In this document: piece after piece, positions 32,934-40,365 of the stretch
How positions within the stretch are numbered: the stretch's first letter is position 1
Layout of the letters: each line of letters starts with the position of its first letter
Assembly: GCA_040544425.1 (NCBI GenBank)
Contig: JBEONO010000007.1
Span: 62,001 to 126,000, forward strand
Source of the DNA: Solimicrobium sp040544425
GTDB taxonomy: Bacteria > Pseudomonadota > Gammaproteobacteria > Burkholderiales > Burkholderiaceae_D
Reading direction: 5' to 3'
DNA length: 64,000 nt
The notes under the pieces: model-generated
Seen by the model: the letters and a program-made list of their open reading frames with translations, nothing else
Told to the model about the DNA's origin: nothing
Database searches by the model: none
Position numbers and translations under genes: made by a program

Positions 32934-35034
32934 GTGCTTTCTCCAACGGTATAGTTACCCTGACCAGGGTGCCATGCCTGATGTCCGATATCGTGATGGC
33001 ACCCCCGAAATGCCGGATCCGTTCGTTCATGCCGGCAATGCCCCATGATTTGCGTTTGCTCAGATCCATATCGCCAACACCAATACCAATGCCATTGTCT
33101 TCCACTTCCATGATGACTTCTCCGTCTGCAAGATGCACACGGATCTCGACCTTGTTTGCCTTGGCGTGGCGTACCACATTGGTGAGCGATTCCTGCGCAA
33201 TCCTGAACAGGGCAATACTCCGGTCCGGGTCAAGATCGATCTGCTGCACTTCGCTGCCGATCTGGACGCTGCAGGCAATCCGGCTGCGCACTTGCAGTTG
33301 TTCGGCCAACCACTCCAGAGCACTCCAGATACCCAGTTGATCCAGTACACTGGGGCGCAGGTCGGTGACGACCCGGCGCACCGTGTCAACGGCGCTGTCG
33401 ATCAAGAAACAGGCATTGGTCAGTCGCTGGTCAACCTCACGCCCGTTCAACTCGTCTTCGCGCATGGTAACCAGCAAATTTGCCTTTACCCCGGTCAAGG
33501 CGCTGCCCAACTCATCGTGCACCTCACGGGCAATACGGATTCGCTCCTCTTCTTTGATCTTGTATTGATTGGCCAGCAGTCCGCGCAGGGTTTCCTGATA
33601 TTTGTGAATCTCGTCGTCAGCCTTTTGTTTTAAAGTCCTGTCACGGATGATTACCGTAAACAATTTTTTATTCTGATTCATGATGCAGGAGATTGACGCT
33701 TCCATGGGAAACTCTTCGCCGTTGGCCCGCATACCGATTACAGGCCCGTCGTTTCCCATCGCTCGGGCCGAGGTGCCGGTCAGCCCGTAATTTTCCACCT
33801 GCAGGCGATGCATGTCCCGGTAACGGGCCGGGATAAACATTTCGACCGATTGACCCAAAGCCTTATCGACAGGTACGCCAAACATTCTGGCGGCGGCCGG
33901 ATTAAACAGGGTGATGCAATGATCTTCATCGGTAGTGAGAATCGCATCCATCGCGGTATCGAAGATCGCATGCAGGCGCTGTTCGTCTTCGAAAATTTTT
34001 GCTTCCTGATCCTTCTGGTTGGTGATGTCGTCGGCGACAATGATGATTCCGCCAATGCTGCCATTTTCATCCAGCCATGGCTGCAGCGACCACCTGAACC
34101 AGGTCACGCTGCCGTTGGCTCGCTCCCATTTGTCTTCGTTGTTATGCAATACTGCGCCGTCCAGGCCAAGACGGTGCAGCCGTTTCCACTCAGCGCTGAT
34201 GTCGGGATGAATCTCATAAAAGTGCTGCCCGGTCAGATCCTGCTGCTCCCGACCAAAGGTCTTCAGCCACGAATTGCTGCAGGCCAGGTAGCTCAGATTC
34301 ATATCCAGCATAGCCATGCTCACTGGCGCATGGCGAATAAAGGCGGTCAGCTGCTTGCGTACTTTGACAAGTGTCTGATTACTCTTTTGCAGTTCCTGTT
34401 TGGCGTGGAGCAGTTCAAGGTTTTTTGCCTGCAGCGCCAGTTGCGCCTGTTTTTGCTCGCTCACGTCCGTGATCATGATATGCAGTTTGATATCGGAGTC
34501 CCGATCCAGTGCCTGGGTGACAGCCAGGGAAGCCCAAAACCGGACTCCGTTTTTGCTGAGCATTCTCAATTCACGATGTTTGGTCTCATGGGGCTCGAAG
34601 GGTTCCCGGTCGAGAAGATAAAAAATATCGCGATCTTCCCGGGCAATAAACTGAATCAGGGGCTGCCTGGCCAGAGACACTTGCGGTATGCCCAGCAAAT
34701 CCGCAGCTTTTTGATTAATCTGCAGCAGCATCCCGACGTCGTTGGTGGTGCAGTAGCCGATCGGTGCCAGATCGTACAGATCATAGTAGTGTCGACGTAT
34801 ATCATCCAGCTCAAGCTGGGCGCGCTGCAGCTCTTCGTTTTGCATCTCCAGTTCAATCTGATGAACGTGCAGGTCGTGCACCAGCGCCTGCATGTCCCTG
34901 GTCGACAGCTCGGCGCTGGTTTCGCGCTGTTGTTGCGACCTGACGCGCTGGACTTCCTCAGCCTGCTGGCGCAGGCGCAGGATTGCCTCGGTTGGACTGG
35001 GTGGTGAAATAGTTGAATCGACCATGCTGCACAT
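32926..35034 (-). CDS. Multi-PAS sensor histidine kinase, NarX/DevS-type
   Basis: A ~702-residue soluble kinase. An N-terminal coiled coil (HQIELEMQNEELQRAQLELD) leads to three PAS domains (LYDLAPIGYCTTND; FIRHAPVSMAMLD; IFDTAMDAILTTDED), then a HisKA_3 domain (IRIAREVHDELGSALTGVK) and an HATPase domain with intact VEDNGIGIG and a WGIAGMNERIRHFGG block. Start ATG 35034 or 35025 is not decided; the frame extends to a TTG at 35076. The ligand of the PAS domains is unknown. It is paralogous to the orphan kinase at 22682-23815. Confidence 0.9.
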   Translation of the reverse strand: MCSMVDSTISPPSPTEAILRLRQQAEEVQRVRSQQQRETSAELSTRDMQALVHDLHVHQIELEMQNEELQRAQLELDDIRRHYYDLYDLAPIGYCTTNDVGMLLQINQKAADLLGIPQVSLARQPLIQFIAREDRDIFYLLDREPFEPHETKHRELRMLSKNGVRFWASLAVTQALDRDSDIKLHIMITDVSEQKQAQLALQAKNLELLHAKQELQKSNQTLVKVRKQLTAFIRHAPVSMAMLDMNLSYLACSNSWLKTFGREQQDLTGQHFYEIHPDISAEWKRLHRLGLDGAVLHNNEDKWERANGSVTWFRWSLQPWLDENGSIGGIIIVADDITNQKDQEAKIFEDEQRLHAIFDTAMDAILTTDEDHCITLFNPAAARMFGVPVDKALGQSVEMFIPARYRDMHRLQVENYGLTGTSARAMGNDGPVIGMRANGEEFPMEASISCIMNQNKKLFTVIIRDRTLKQKADDEIHKYQETLRGLLANQYKIKEEERIRIAREVHDELGSALTGVKANLLVTMREDELNGREVDQRLTNACFLIDSAVDTVRRVVTDLRPSVLDQLGIWSALEWLAEQLQVRSRIACSVQIGSEVQQIDLDPDRSIALFRIAQESLTNVVRHAKANKVEIRVHLADGEVIMEVEDNGIGIGVGDMDLSKRKSWGIAGMNERIRHFGGAITISDIRHGTLVRVTIPLEKAHD

Positions 35035-35437
35035 CTCGCTTTCACAAATCCCGGTTTTGGGCTGGTTGGCCGACAAAGTCTGTTTGCGCTGAATTTTTCA
35101 TGAGCTACTCCGACAGCAAATCATACGTGCCAGAACCGGTATTGATCCAGCACAAAAGATCTGGCACAAAAGATTTACCACAAAAAATTTACCACTAAGC
35201 CTGCAAGGATTGATTGTCTGATTGGTAAGGAGATAACGGTCTCGTGATTCCCCTACGTAAAAATACCAAGATTTGCCGACCGGTATTTTGCTTGGGCCTC
35301 GGATACTGCCGATTGCCTTTTTTCAATAATCTCCTCACCAGAGTTTGTTAATTCAAACAGGAAGGGTTTTTTTTTGCAATCGCAACATTTGAAGTTTCCC
35401 CATCGCCATTCAACCCAAAGAAAAGTGAGCATTGATT
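35035..35437. other. Divergent promoter region of kinase and FNR-like regulator
   Basis: About 400 bases. It contains imperfect AT-rich tandem repeats (35151-35194) and a GTTTG-N6-CAAAC element near 35346-35361 that is spaced too closely to be an FNR site. No FNR-type site was found here, in contrast to most other promoters of the island, so autoregulation by that motif is not suggested. Confidence 0.45.
35151..35194. repeat. Imperfect tandem repeats upstream of the kinase
   Basis: CACAAAAGAT occurs at 35151-35160 and 35165-35174, followed by two AATTTACCAC-like copies (GATTTACCAC, AATTTACCAC). Could be regulator-binding sites or slippage products. Confidence 0.5.
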
Positions 35438-36220
35438 ATGTTACTGCCCATGCCAACAATTACGCAGTCTGGTAAGTCGAGAAATCAAATAGCCAATCCC
35501 TTAATCGGGAAAGCGCCCGTGCAACACAAGCTTTGGTCGGACCTGTCCGAAATTGCTGATTTTCTGAAGTTGCCTTTACCGCTCAATCTGTATCTTGAAC
35601 GCGAGCACTTCCAACATGTTGGTTACAAAGCCGGGCAGCGTGTGTGTCGCCTGGGTCAACCGTTTGATGCCCTTTATTTTGTTTATTCCGGTTTCCTCAA
35701 GACAGTGATGTTTGACGAATTCGGCAATGAGCAGGTGTTATGTTTCCCGATGCGCGGCGATATTCTTGGTCTGGACAGTGTCCATTCAAGCTGTTATGAA
35801 TTTGAAGTCGTGGCTTTGTCTGACTGCAATCTCATCATCGTGCCGTATAAAAAACTGATCGATCTCAGCCGCAGCCACGCCCAGGTAGAACACGCGCTGT
35901 TCGACATGCTCAGCCGGGAACTCGCCACCCAGCATGTCCGGATGTCAATGCTCGGCAAAATCAGCGCTCATGCCCGGGTTTGCATGTTCCTGATCATGCT
36001 GTCCGAACGCTTTGAGGAATTGGGCTATTCAAAAAACGAATTCAACTTGCGCATGACCCGTCAGGAGATCGGCAGTTATTTATGCATAACGCTGGAAACG
36101 GTCAGTCGCATTTTGTCGTCCCTGAAAGAGAATGGCATTATCCACGTGCACCAGCGCAGAATCTGCATTCACGACCTGAAACAGCTCAGGAAATTGGCGA
36201 ATGAAGATCGCTCGGTGTGA
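35438..36220 (+). CDS. CRP/FNR-family regulator without N-terminal Fe-S cysteines
   Basis: A 260-residue regulator. The cyclic-nucleotide-like sensor domain spans ~55-170 and the winged helix-turn-helix ~190-255. The recognition helix in TRQEIGSYLCITLETVSRIL keeps Glu, Ser and Arg (E-xx-SR) that in FNR read TTGAT. The first cysteine is residue 70, so the N-terminal Cys triad that binds the oxygen-sensing [4Fe-4S] cluster of FNR is missing; a cysteine corresponding to FNR Cys122 (LSDCNLI) remains. Start ATG 35438, GTGAG upstream. It may sense heme/NO like DNR, redox, or nothing directly (inference). It is the only FNR-type regulator in the island. Confidence 0.9.
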   Translation: MLLPMPTITQSGKSRNQIANPLIGKAPVQHKLWSDLSEIADFLKLPLPLNLYLEREHFQHVGYKAGQRVCRLGQPFDALYFVYSGFLKTVMFDEFGNEQVLCFPMRGDILGLDSVHSSCYEFEVVALSDCNLIIVPYKKLIDLSRSHAQVEHALFDMLSRELATQHVRMSMLGKISAHARVCMFLIMLSERFEELGYSKNEFNLRMTRQEIGSYLCITLETVSRILSSLKENGIIHVHQRRICIHDLKQLRKLANEDRSV

Positions 36221-36221
36221 T

Positions 36222-36247
36222 CACTCAGTGTAACCACTCAGTGTAAC
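36222..36247. repeat. 13-base perfect tandem duplication
   Basis: CACTCAGTGTAAC occurs at 36222-36234 and again at 36235-36247, just after the stop of the FNR-like regulator, in the gap to the convergent gene. Confidence 0.9.
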
Positions 36248-36263
36248 CACCCTGTCGCCATGT

Positions 36264-36677
36264 TTAACGCGCTGTCGTCTGACTGGGTGGCGGTGTCGCT
36301 GGCACCAGGCGCCACTGTTCGGGGCAATGATCGACGCTTGGATAGTAGCTTTTCAGCGAGTCGCAATAGTACCAGGTCGGTGCAGGTAAAGGTGCAGGTA
36401 CCGGCGCCGGACTTGAAGGAACTACCACTGTGGTGGGGGCCACGTAATATTCAGGCGGGTAGTAATACCAGGGATAAGGATAGCCATAGTATCCCGCTTC
36501 CCAGCCGAGACCCAATCCCAGGCCCAGGCCCCACCAGACACGACTGTCCCGATACCCATGATGTCCGTCATGGATGACGACAGTGCCGTGCGTGTGGTGC
36601 TGTGCCAGCGCTACAGCCGGTGCAAATAATGCGAACAGTACTGCGCCTGTGCCAATGCTGTGTTTGATCCTGTTCAT
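36264..36677 (-). CDS. Secreted Gly/Tyr/Pro-rich hypothetical protein
   Basis: A 137-residue protein. ATG 36677 has AAGGA 8 bases upstream and is preferred to ATG 36686. A signal peptide ending ALAQ is followed by a His-rich segment, a Gly-Leu repeat, a Tyr/Pro-rich region, a Pro/Ala linker and a C-terminal WYYCDSLKSYYPSVDHCPEQ motif with two cysteines. The last motif is common at the ends of secreted proteins of Burkholderiales; its role is not known. It follows the Spy-like gene by 35 bases and is probably in its operon. Confidence 0.8.
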   Translation of the reverse strand: MNRIKHSIGTGAVLFALFAPAVALAQHHTHGTVVIHDGHHGYRDSRVWWGLGLGLGLGWEAGYYGYPYPWYYYPPEYYVAPTTVVVPSSPAPVPAPLPAPTWYYCDSLKSYYPSVDHCPEQWRLVPATPPPSQTTAR

Positions 36678-36712
36678 CTTAATCATCCTTCACGTCGACA
36701 TGCTGATTTCAA

Positions 36713-37249
36713 TCAGCGCATAGTGCGTTCACACATCTCGGGCATGTTATGTTCCTCGACCTGATGGTGCACGTCGCGCCAGAACAGGTCGAATATCGTT
36801 TTCTGGTTGGCACTCAAGGTATTGTAGAAAGTGTTGGTTCGCGCCTGCGCTGCTTCCAGTTGCGTCAAATGTTGTTGCAGCCAGGCGTTTTCTTCACGCA
36901 GCCGTTCGATCCCGCGCGCCATGCGCGTCGGTGTGGTTTCATCCTCCATGGCCTGATCATGCATGTCATGATGCATGAATTTTTTCCTGTCAGTCTGCTG
37001 ATGGGCATCAGTGAGAACGGCACGCGACCAGTTTTCCCATGCCGCCATTTGAGTCTGAGTCAGAGCCAGCTTTCCTTTTAACCTGTCCAGGGTTGCCTGA
37101 GTATGTTTTACCCAGTTTGTGTCAGGACCTGGGCTTGCCTCTTTTGCAGGATAGGAGGGGTCATCTTCGGCAAATACCTGTGCCGTCAAAAACATGACGG
37201 TGTTGACCGCAACCAAAAAACAAATCACCTGCAGGATAGATTTATTCAT
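36713..37249 (-). CDS. Spy/CpxP-like LTXXQ periplasmic protein
   Basis: A 178-residue protein with a signal peptide (LQVICFLVAVNTVMFL up to VFAE) and mostly helical mature part. Two LTxxQ-like motifs are visible: LALTQTQMAAWENW and LSANQKTIFDLFW, as in the Spy/CpxP/CnrX superfamily. These proteins act as periplasmic chaperones or metal sensors. ATG 37249 has GGAG 6 bases upstream. A perfect FNR-type site lies 60 bases upstream. Confidence 0.85.
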   Translation of the reverse strand: MNKSILQVICFLVAVNTVMFLTAQVFAEDDPSYPAKEASPGPDTNWVKHTQATLDRLKGKLALTQTQMAAWENWSRAVLTDAHQQTDRKKFMHHDMHDQAMEDETTPTRMARGIERLREENAWLQQHLTQLEAAQARTNTFYNTLSANQKTIFDLFWRDVHHQVEEHNMPEMCERTMR

Positions 37250-37309
37250 CATCGACTCCAATTAAAAAGCTGGCTGACGTCCAGTCTAAAAGTACGATGT
37301 CAGGTAATT

Positions 37310-37323
37310 TTGATCGCGATCAA
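37310..37323. promoter_or_regulatory. FNR-type site, perfect palindrome
   Basis: TTGATCGCGATCAA. It lies 60 bases from the Spy-like start (minus) and 112 from the zinc-ribbon gene (plus), in a divergent gap. Confidence 0.72.
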
Positions 37324-37435
37324 AAGCTGATGAGGTATGCGCCGTATTCTGCTTGTGTGGTTTGAAAGACTAAAAAATCAGAATGTGGCGGCCGCGTAAT
37401 TGCATTGCGGTCGATAGAACGGAGACAGGAAACCA

Positions 37436-37657
37436 ATGAGCAGAAAGTATCGATGTAAACGTTGCGGGCTGGATAGCGCCGTAGCAATTGTGTATGCGAA
37501 GCAGGAAGCGTTGCATGAAAATCTGGTCAATGAGGCCGGTAACGGCGCGCTGTTGTTGTATGAATCGGAGCGGCGCTGGGACTGGGAGGAGGAGTTGATC
37601 AATCGCCGCTGCCAGGCCTGCGGAAATGAGTGGCACGATCATCAAGGAAAAAGGTGA
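37436..37657 (+). CDS. Small zinc-ribbon protein
   Basis: A 73-residue protein with two CxxC pairs, CKRCG near the start and CQACGNEW near the end, separated by a charged helix (YESERRWDWEEELINRR). This looks like a zinc ribbon, function not recognised. ATG 37436 has GGAGACAGGA upstream. It precedes BON copy 2 by 87 bases and may share its transcript. Confidence 0.75.
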   Translation: MSRKYRCKRCGLDSAVAIVYAKQEALHENLVNEAGNGALLLYESERRWDWEEELINRRCQACGNEWHDHQGKR

Positions 37658-37744
37658 TTTGATCTTGCCATTTATTCGAAATCAAAGTTTTTCCCATGCT
37701 CAAACCTTACTATCTGAAAACAGGATTTTTTATGGAGAGTGATC

Positions 37745-38398
37745 ATGATGTCAAATACCGAACTGCAACGCACCGTAGAGGATGAACTGAAGTGGAATCC
37801 GAGTCTCGACGCCAGCCATATTGGCGTCACAGTCAAAGACGGTATCGTTACCCTGACCGGCTATGTGGTGAGTTATTTCCAAAAGAAAAAAGCCGAGAGT
37901 CTGGTCAAGCACCTTGCCCATGTCAAAGCCGTGGTGGATGAGCTTGAGCTGAAGTTGCCGAATTCGGCAAAACGCGGCGATCTTGATTTGGCCGAGTCCG
38001 CACTGGAAGTATTAAAGCTCAATGTACTGGTCCCGGCCGGTAAAATATTGGTGACGGTTGATAATGGCTGGATCTCGTTAGATGGGGTCGTGGACTGGCA
38101 ATATCAGCGTACTGCGGCCGAAGATGCCATCAAGTATCTGACTGGCGTGAGAGGAATCTCAAACAACGTCACAGTCAAATCCACCGTGCATCCGGCCGAT
38201 GTCAAGCTCAAGATTCAGAACGCCCTGATCCGGAACGCGCAAATCGATGCCTCGCATATCACCGTCGATACCGCGAACGGCAAGGCTACCCTGGCCGGTC
38301 ATGTGCGCTCATGGATTGAAAGGGAGCAGGCCGAAGCGGCTGCCTGGTCGGCTCCGGGTATTTCAAAAGTCGAAAACAGAATCAGCATCGCGCCGTAA
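37745..38398 (+). CDS. Triple BON-domain protein (copy 2)
   Basis: A 217-residue paralogue of the protein at 29369-30025, with the same three-BON layout and no signal peptide. Shared blocks include NVLVP, VKAVVDEL, LDGVVDW and HVRSWIEREQAEAA. ATG 37745 (alternative 37748) follows GGAGAG. A strong terminator ends the unit. The keeping of two copies in one island suggests distinct or dosage roles. Confidence 0.88.
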   Translation: MMSNTELQRTVEDELKWNPSLDASHIGVTVKDGIVTLTGYVVSYFQKKKAESLVKHLAHVKAVVDELELKLPNSAKRGDLDLAESALEVLKLNVLVPAGKILVTVDNGWISLDGVVDWQYQRTAAEDAIKYLTGVRGISNNVTVKSTVHPADVKLKIQNALIRNAQIDASHITVDTANGKATLAGHVRSWIEREQAEAAAWSAPGISKVENRISIAP

Positions 38399-38417
38399 TT
38401 ATTCAAAAAGATTTGGC

Positions 38418-38455
38418 AATCCAACAGGAGCAGTTTTTCCTGTTGGATTTTTTTT
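38418..38455 (+). terminator. Rho-independent terminator after BON copy 2
   Basis: A 12-base perfect stem, AATCCAACAGGA (38418-38429) with TCCTGTTGGATT (38438-38449), runs into eight T's. Confidence 0.92.
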
Positions 38456-38458
38456 GAA

Positions 38459-39718
38459 TTAAATGTGCATCCGGATTTGATCTTCAAGCTGGCGGATATA
38501 AAAATCGTTGGGATCGGTCTCGTAGATATGGCGTCTTGACCACGGCAGGATGGCGGGGTTGTTGCCGTGTTTGAAGCACACCACCTGATACAGGGAGATC
38601 CATCCCTGATTGAAAGCATAAACACAGCCAGCCAGATAGACGCGCCAGATGCGGAATTTCTTTTCGCCGACCAGACTTCTGATTTTATCGGCATTGGCTT
38701 CAAAATTATTGGTCCAGAACTGGCAGGTCGCTGCATAGTGACGGCGCAGATTTTCAATGTCCCAAGCCTCCATGCCACCTTCCTGCATGGTTTTGAGGAG
38801 TGTCGCCAGATGCGGCAACTGACCATGTGGGAAGACATAGTTTTCAACAAACTCGCCGTTGCCGAAAGGCGACTCACCATTGTCCACGTCAGTGGTAGTG
38901 ATGCCGTGATTCATCGCGACGCCATCGTCAGCCAGCAGGGAATGGATTTTCCTGAAATAGCCGGGCAGGTTATTGATGCCGACATGTTCAAACATGCCGA
39001 CGCTGGTGATGCGGTCAAAGCTGCCTTCAACATCGCGATAGTCCTGCAGGCGGATTTCGACCCGGTCACTTAAGCCGGCTTCAAACACTTTTTTCCTGGC
39101 CAGTGCTTCCTGGTTGCGCGACAGGGTGACGCCAACGCAGCGGGCACCGTATTTTTCAGCGGCGCGTATGACCAGCGCACCCCAGCCGCAACCGATGTCC
39201 AGCAGCGTATGACCGGGACGCAACTGAATTTTATTCAGGATGTGGTCAATTTTTTTCAGCTGTGCCAGATCCAGAGATTCATCGCCGTTTTCGAAATAGG
39301 CACAGGAATACACCATGTTCTGGTCCAGCCACAATTGATAGAAATCGTTCGAAACATCGTAGTGATATTCAATCGCCTTTTGATTTTTTTCCCGGGTGAC
39401 CTTGCTGTTCCTGACCAGTCTTGCGAATTTTCCTTGCGGCTTCAGCAGTCCCGATGCCAGCGAGTTACCGATTGAAATGATATTGCCGGGTGTGCCTTCG
39501 ATATCGATCAGTCCTTCCACATAGGCGCTGCCCAGATTGGACAGGGAAGGCACAAACAGACAGGACAGCGATTTGATATGGGGAATATGAATAATGACCT
39601 GGGGAGCTTCATGCCCCAGATGAAACTTGCTGCCGTCCCACAGGTCGACGCGCAGGGGCAGGTTGACGTTATTGCGCACATGGTTGGCCCAGTGGCCCAG
39701 CTTCTTTTCCCAAAACAT
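38459..39718 (-). CDS. Cyclopropane-fatty-acyl-phospholipid synthase family
   Basis: A 419-residue SAM-dependent methyltransferase. The N-terminal ~130 residues are the lipid-binding part; the Rossmann methyltransferase domain has LDIGCGWGALVIRAAEKYGA and the preceding VSNDFYQLWLDQNMVYSCAY, typical of CFA synthase. It adds a methylene bridge to unsaturated acyl chains of membrane phospholipids, a known stress and stationary-phase change. ATG 39718 has AAGGAG 6 bases upstream. A FNR-type site lies 124 bases upstream. Confidence 0.92.
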   Translation of the reverse strand: MFWEKKLGHWANHVRNNVNLPLRVDLWDGSKFHLGHEAPQVIIHIPHIKSLSCLFVPSLSNLGSAYVEGLIDIEGTPGNIISIGNSLASGLLKPQGKFARLVRNSKVTREKNQKAIEYHYDVSNDFYQLWLDQNMVYSCAYFENGDESLDLAQLKKIDHILNKIQLRPGHTLLDIGCGWGALVIRAAEKYGARCVGVTLSRNQEALARKKVFEAGLSDRVEIRLQDYRDVEGSFDRITSVGMFEHVGINNLPGYFRKIHSLLADDGVAMNHGITTTDVDNGESPFGNGEFVENYVFPHGQLPHLATLLKTMQEGGMEAWDIENLRRHYAATCQFWTNNFEANADKIRSLVGEKKFRIWRVYLAGCVYAFNQGWISLYQVVCFKHGNNPAILPWSRRHIYETDPNDFYIRQLEDQIRMHI

Positions 39719-39842
39719 GGCAGCTCCTTGTTCAACAAATGAGCGAGAATTTTATTTTTTTTCAGTCAAGTTGTGAAGCCCATCCCCATCATCGGGTCGG
39801 CCACGTGTCTGCTGTAGTTTCCTGATTTAAGTTTATTGAATA

Positions 39843-39856
39843 TTGACGCTGATCAA
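39843..39856. promoter_or_regulatory. FNR-type site (one mismatch)
   Basis: TTGACGCTGATCAA, right arm perfect; 124 bases before the CFA synthase start. Confidence 0.58.
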
Positions 39857-39918
39857 AAGCACCGCGGATCGCGCGCCGGGGGAAAGACCACTCTTTGTCA
39901 AAAAGATGCGCAGTGGAT

Positions 39919-39932
39919 TTGATCGGGATCAA
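39919..39932. promoter_or_regulatory. FNR-type site, perfect palindrome
   Basis: TTGATCGGGATCAA; 70 bases before the DUF5335 start. Together with 39843-39856 it gives each divergent gene its own site. Confidence 0.7.
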
Positions 39933-40002
39933 TGATCCGCAATTTGTATGCCTTAAGTTTACAAGTGGCTGAAGGCCGTGTTTGATGAATGGAGTGGCGA
40001 TA

Positions 40003-40365
40003 ATGAGTACCAGACAGATACCCAAAGCGGAGTGGAAAGTTTTTCTTGACAGCGTTTCCCGATCGAAGGAGCTGGAGAGCAAATCAGCCGAAATTGAAGT
40101 CCTTGGCCTGCATCTTGGCGACCAGCTTGCGACAGACTGGGTGCCTATGTATGGACTGGTTTATGAAGAGCGGGGCGATATGCTGGAAATCGGGATGAAG
40201 AACCATACACACCGGATTCATCATCCCAAACAGCTGTTTGTGGAAGGGGAAGGTGTGAAGCTGGAGAGTATTTTGGTGGAAGATGCCGATGGCCTGAAAC
40301 ATATCATCCGGCTGCGCGAATCGCTGTCTTTGCCCAAGCTTAAGCCTTTAATGACCAGACAGTAG
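40003..40365 (+). CDS. DUF5335-like protein
   Basis: A 120-residue protein starting STRQIPKAEWKVFLDSVSR, with the blocks EIEVLGLHLGDQ and a final DADGLKHIIRLRESL, which fits the DUF5335 family. Function is not known. ATG 40003 has GGAG 8 bases upstream. The last 18 bases overlap the end of the convergent CHAD gene. Confidence 0.75.
   Translation: MSTRQIPKAEWKVFLDSVSRSKELESKSAEIEVLGLHLGDQLATDWVPMYGLVYEERGDMLEIGMKNHTHRIHHPKQLFVEGEGVKLESILVEDADGLKHIIRLRESLSLPKLKPLMTRQ

Noticed and set aside
36702..36717. GCTGATTTCAATCAGC palindrome at the end of the Spy-like gene, similar to an FNR site
   Set aside because: The first base of the left arm is C instead of T and the element lies on a stop codon within a likely operon. 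It is better seen as a chance or transcript-end hairpin.
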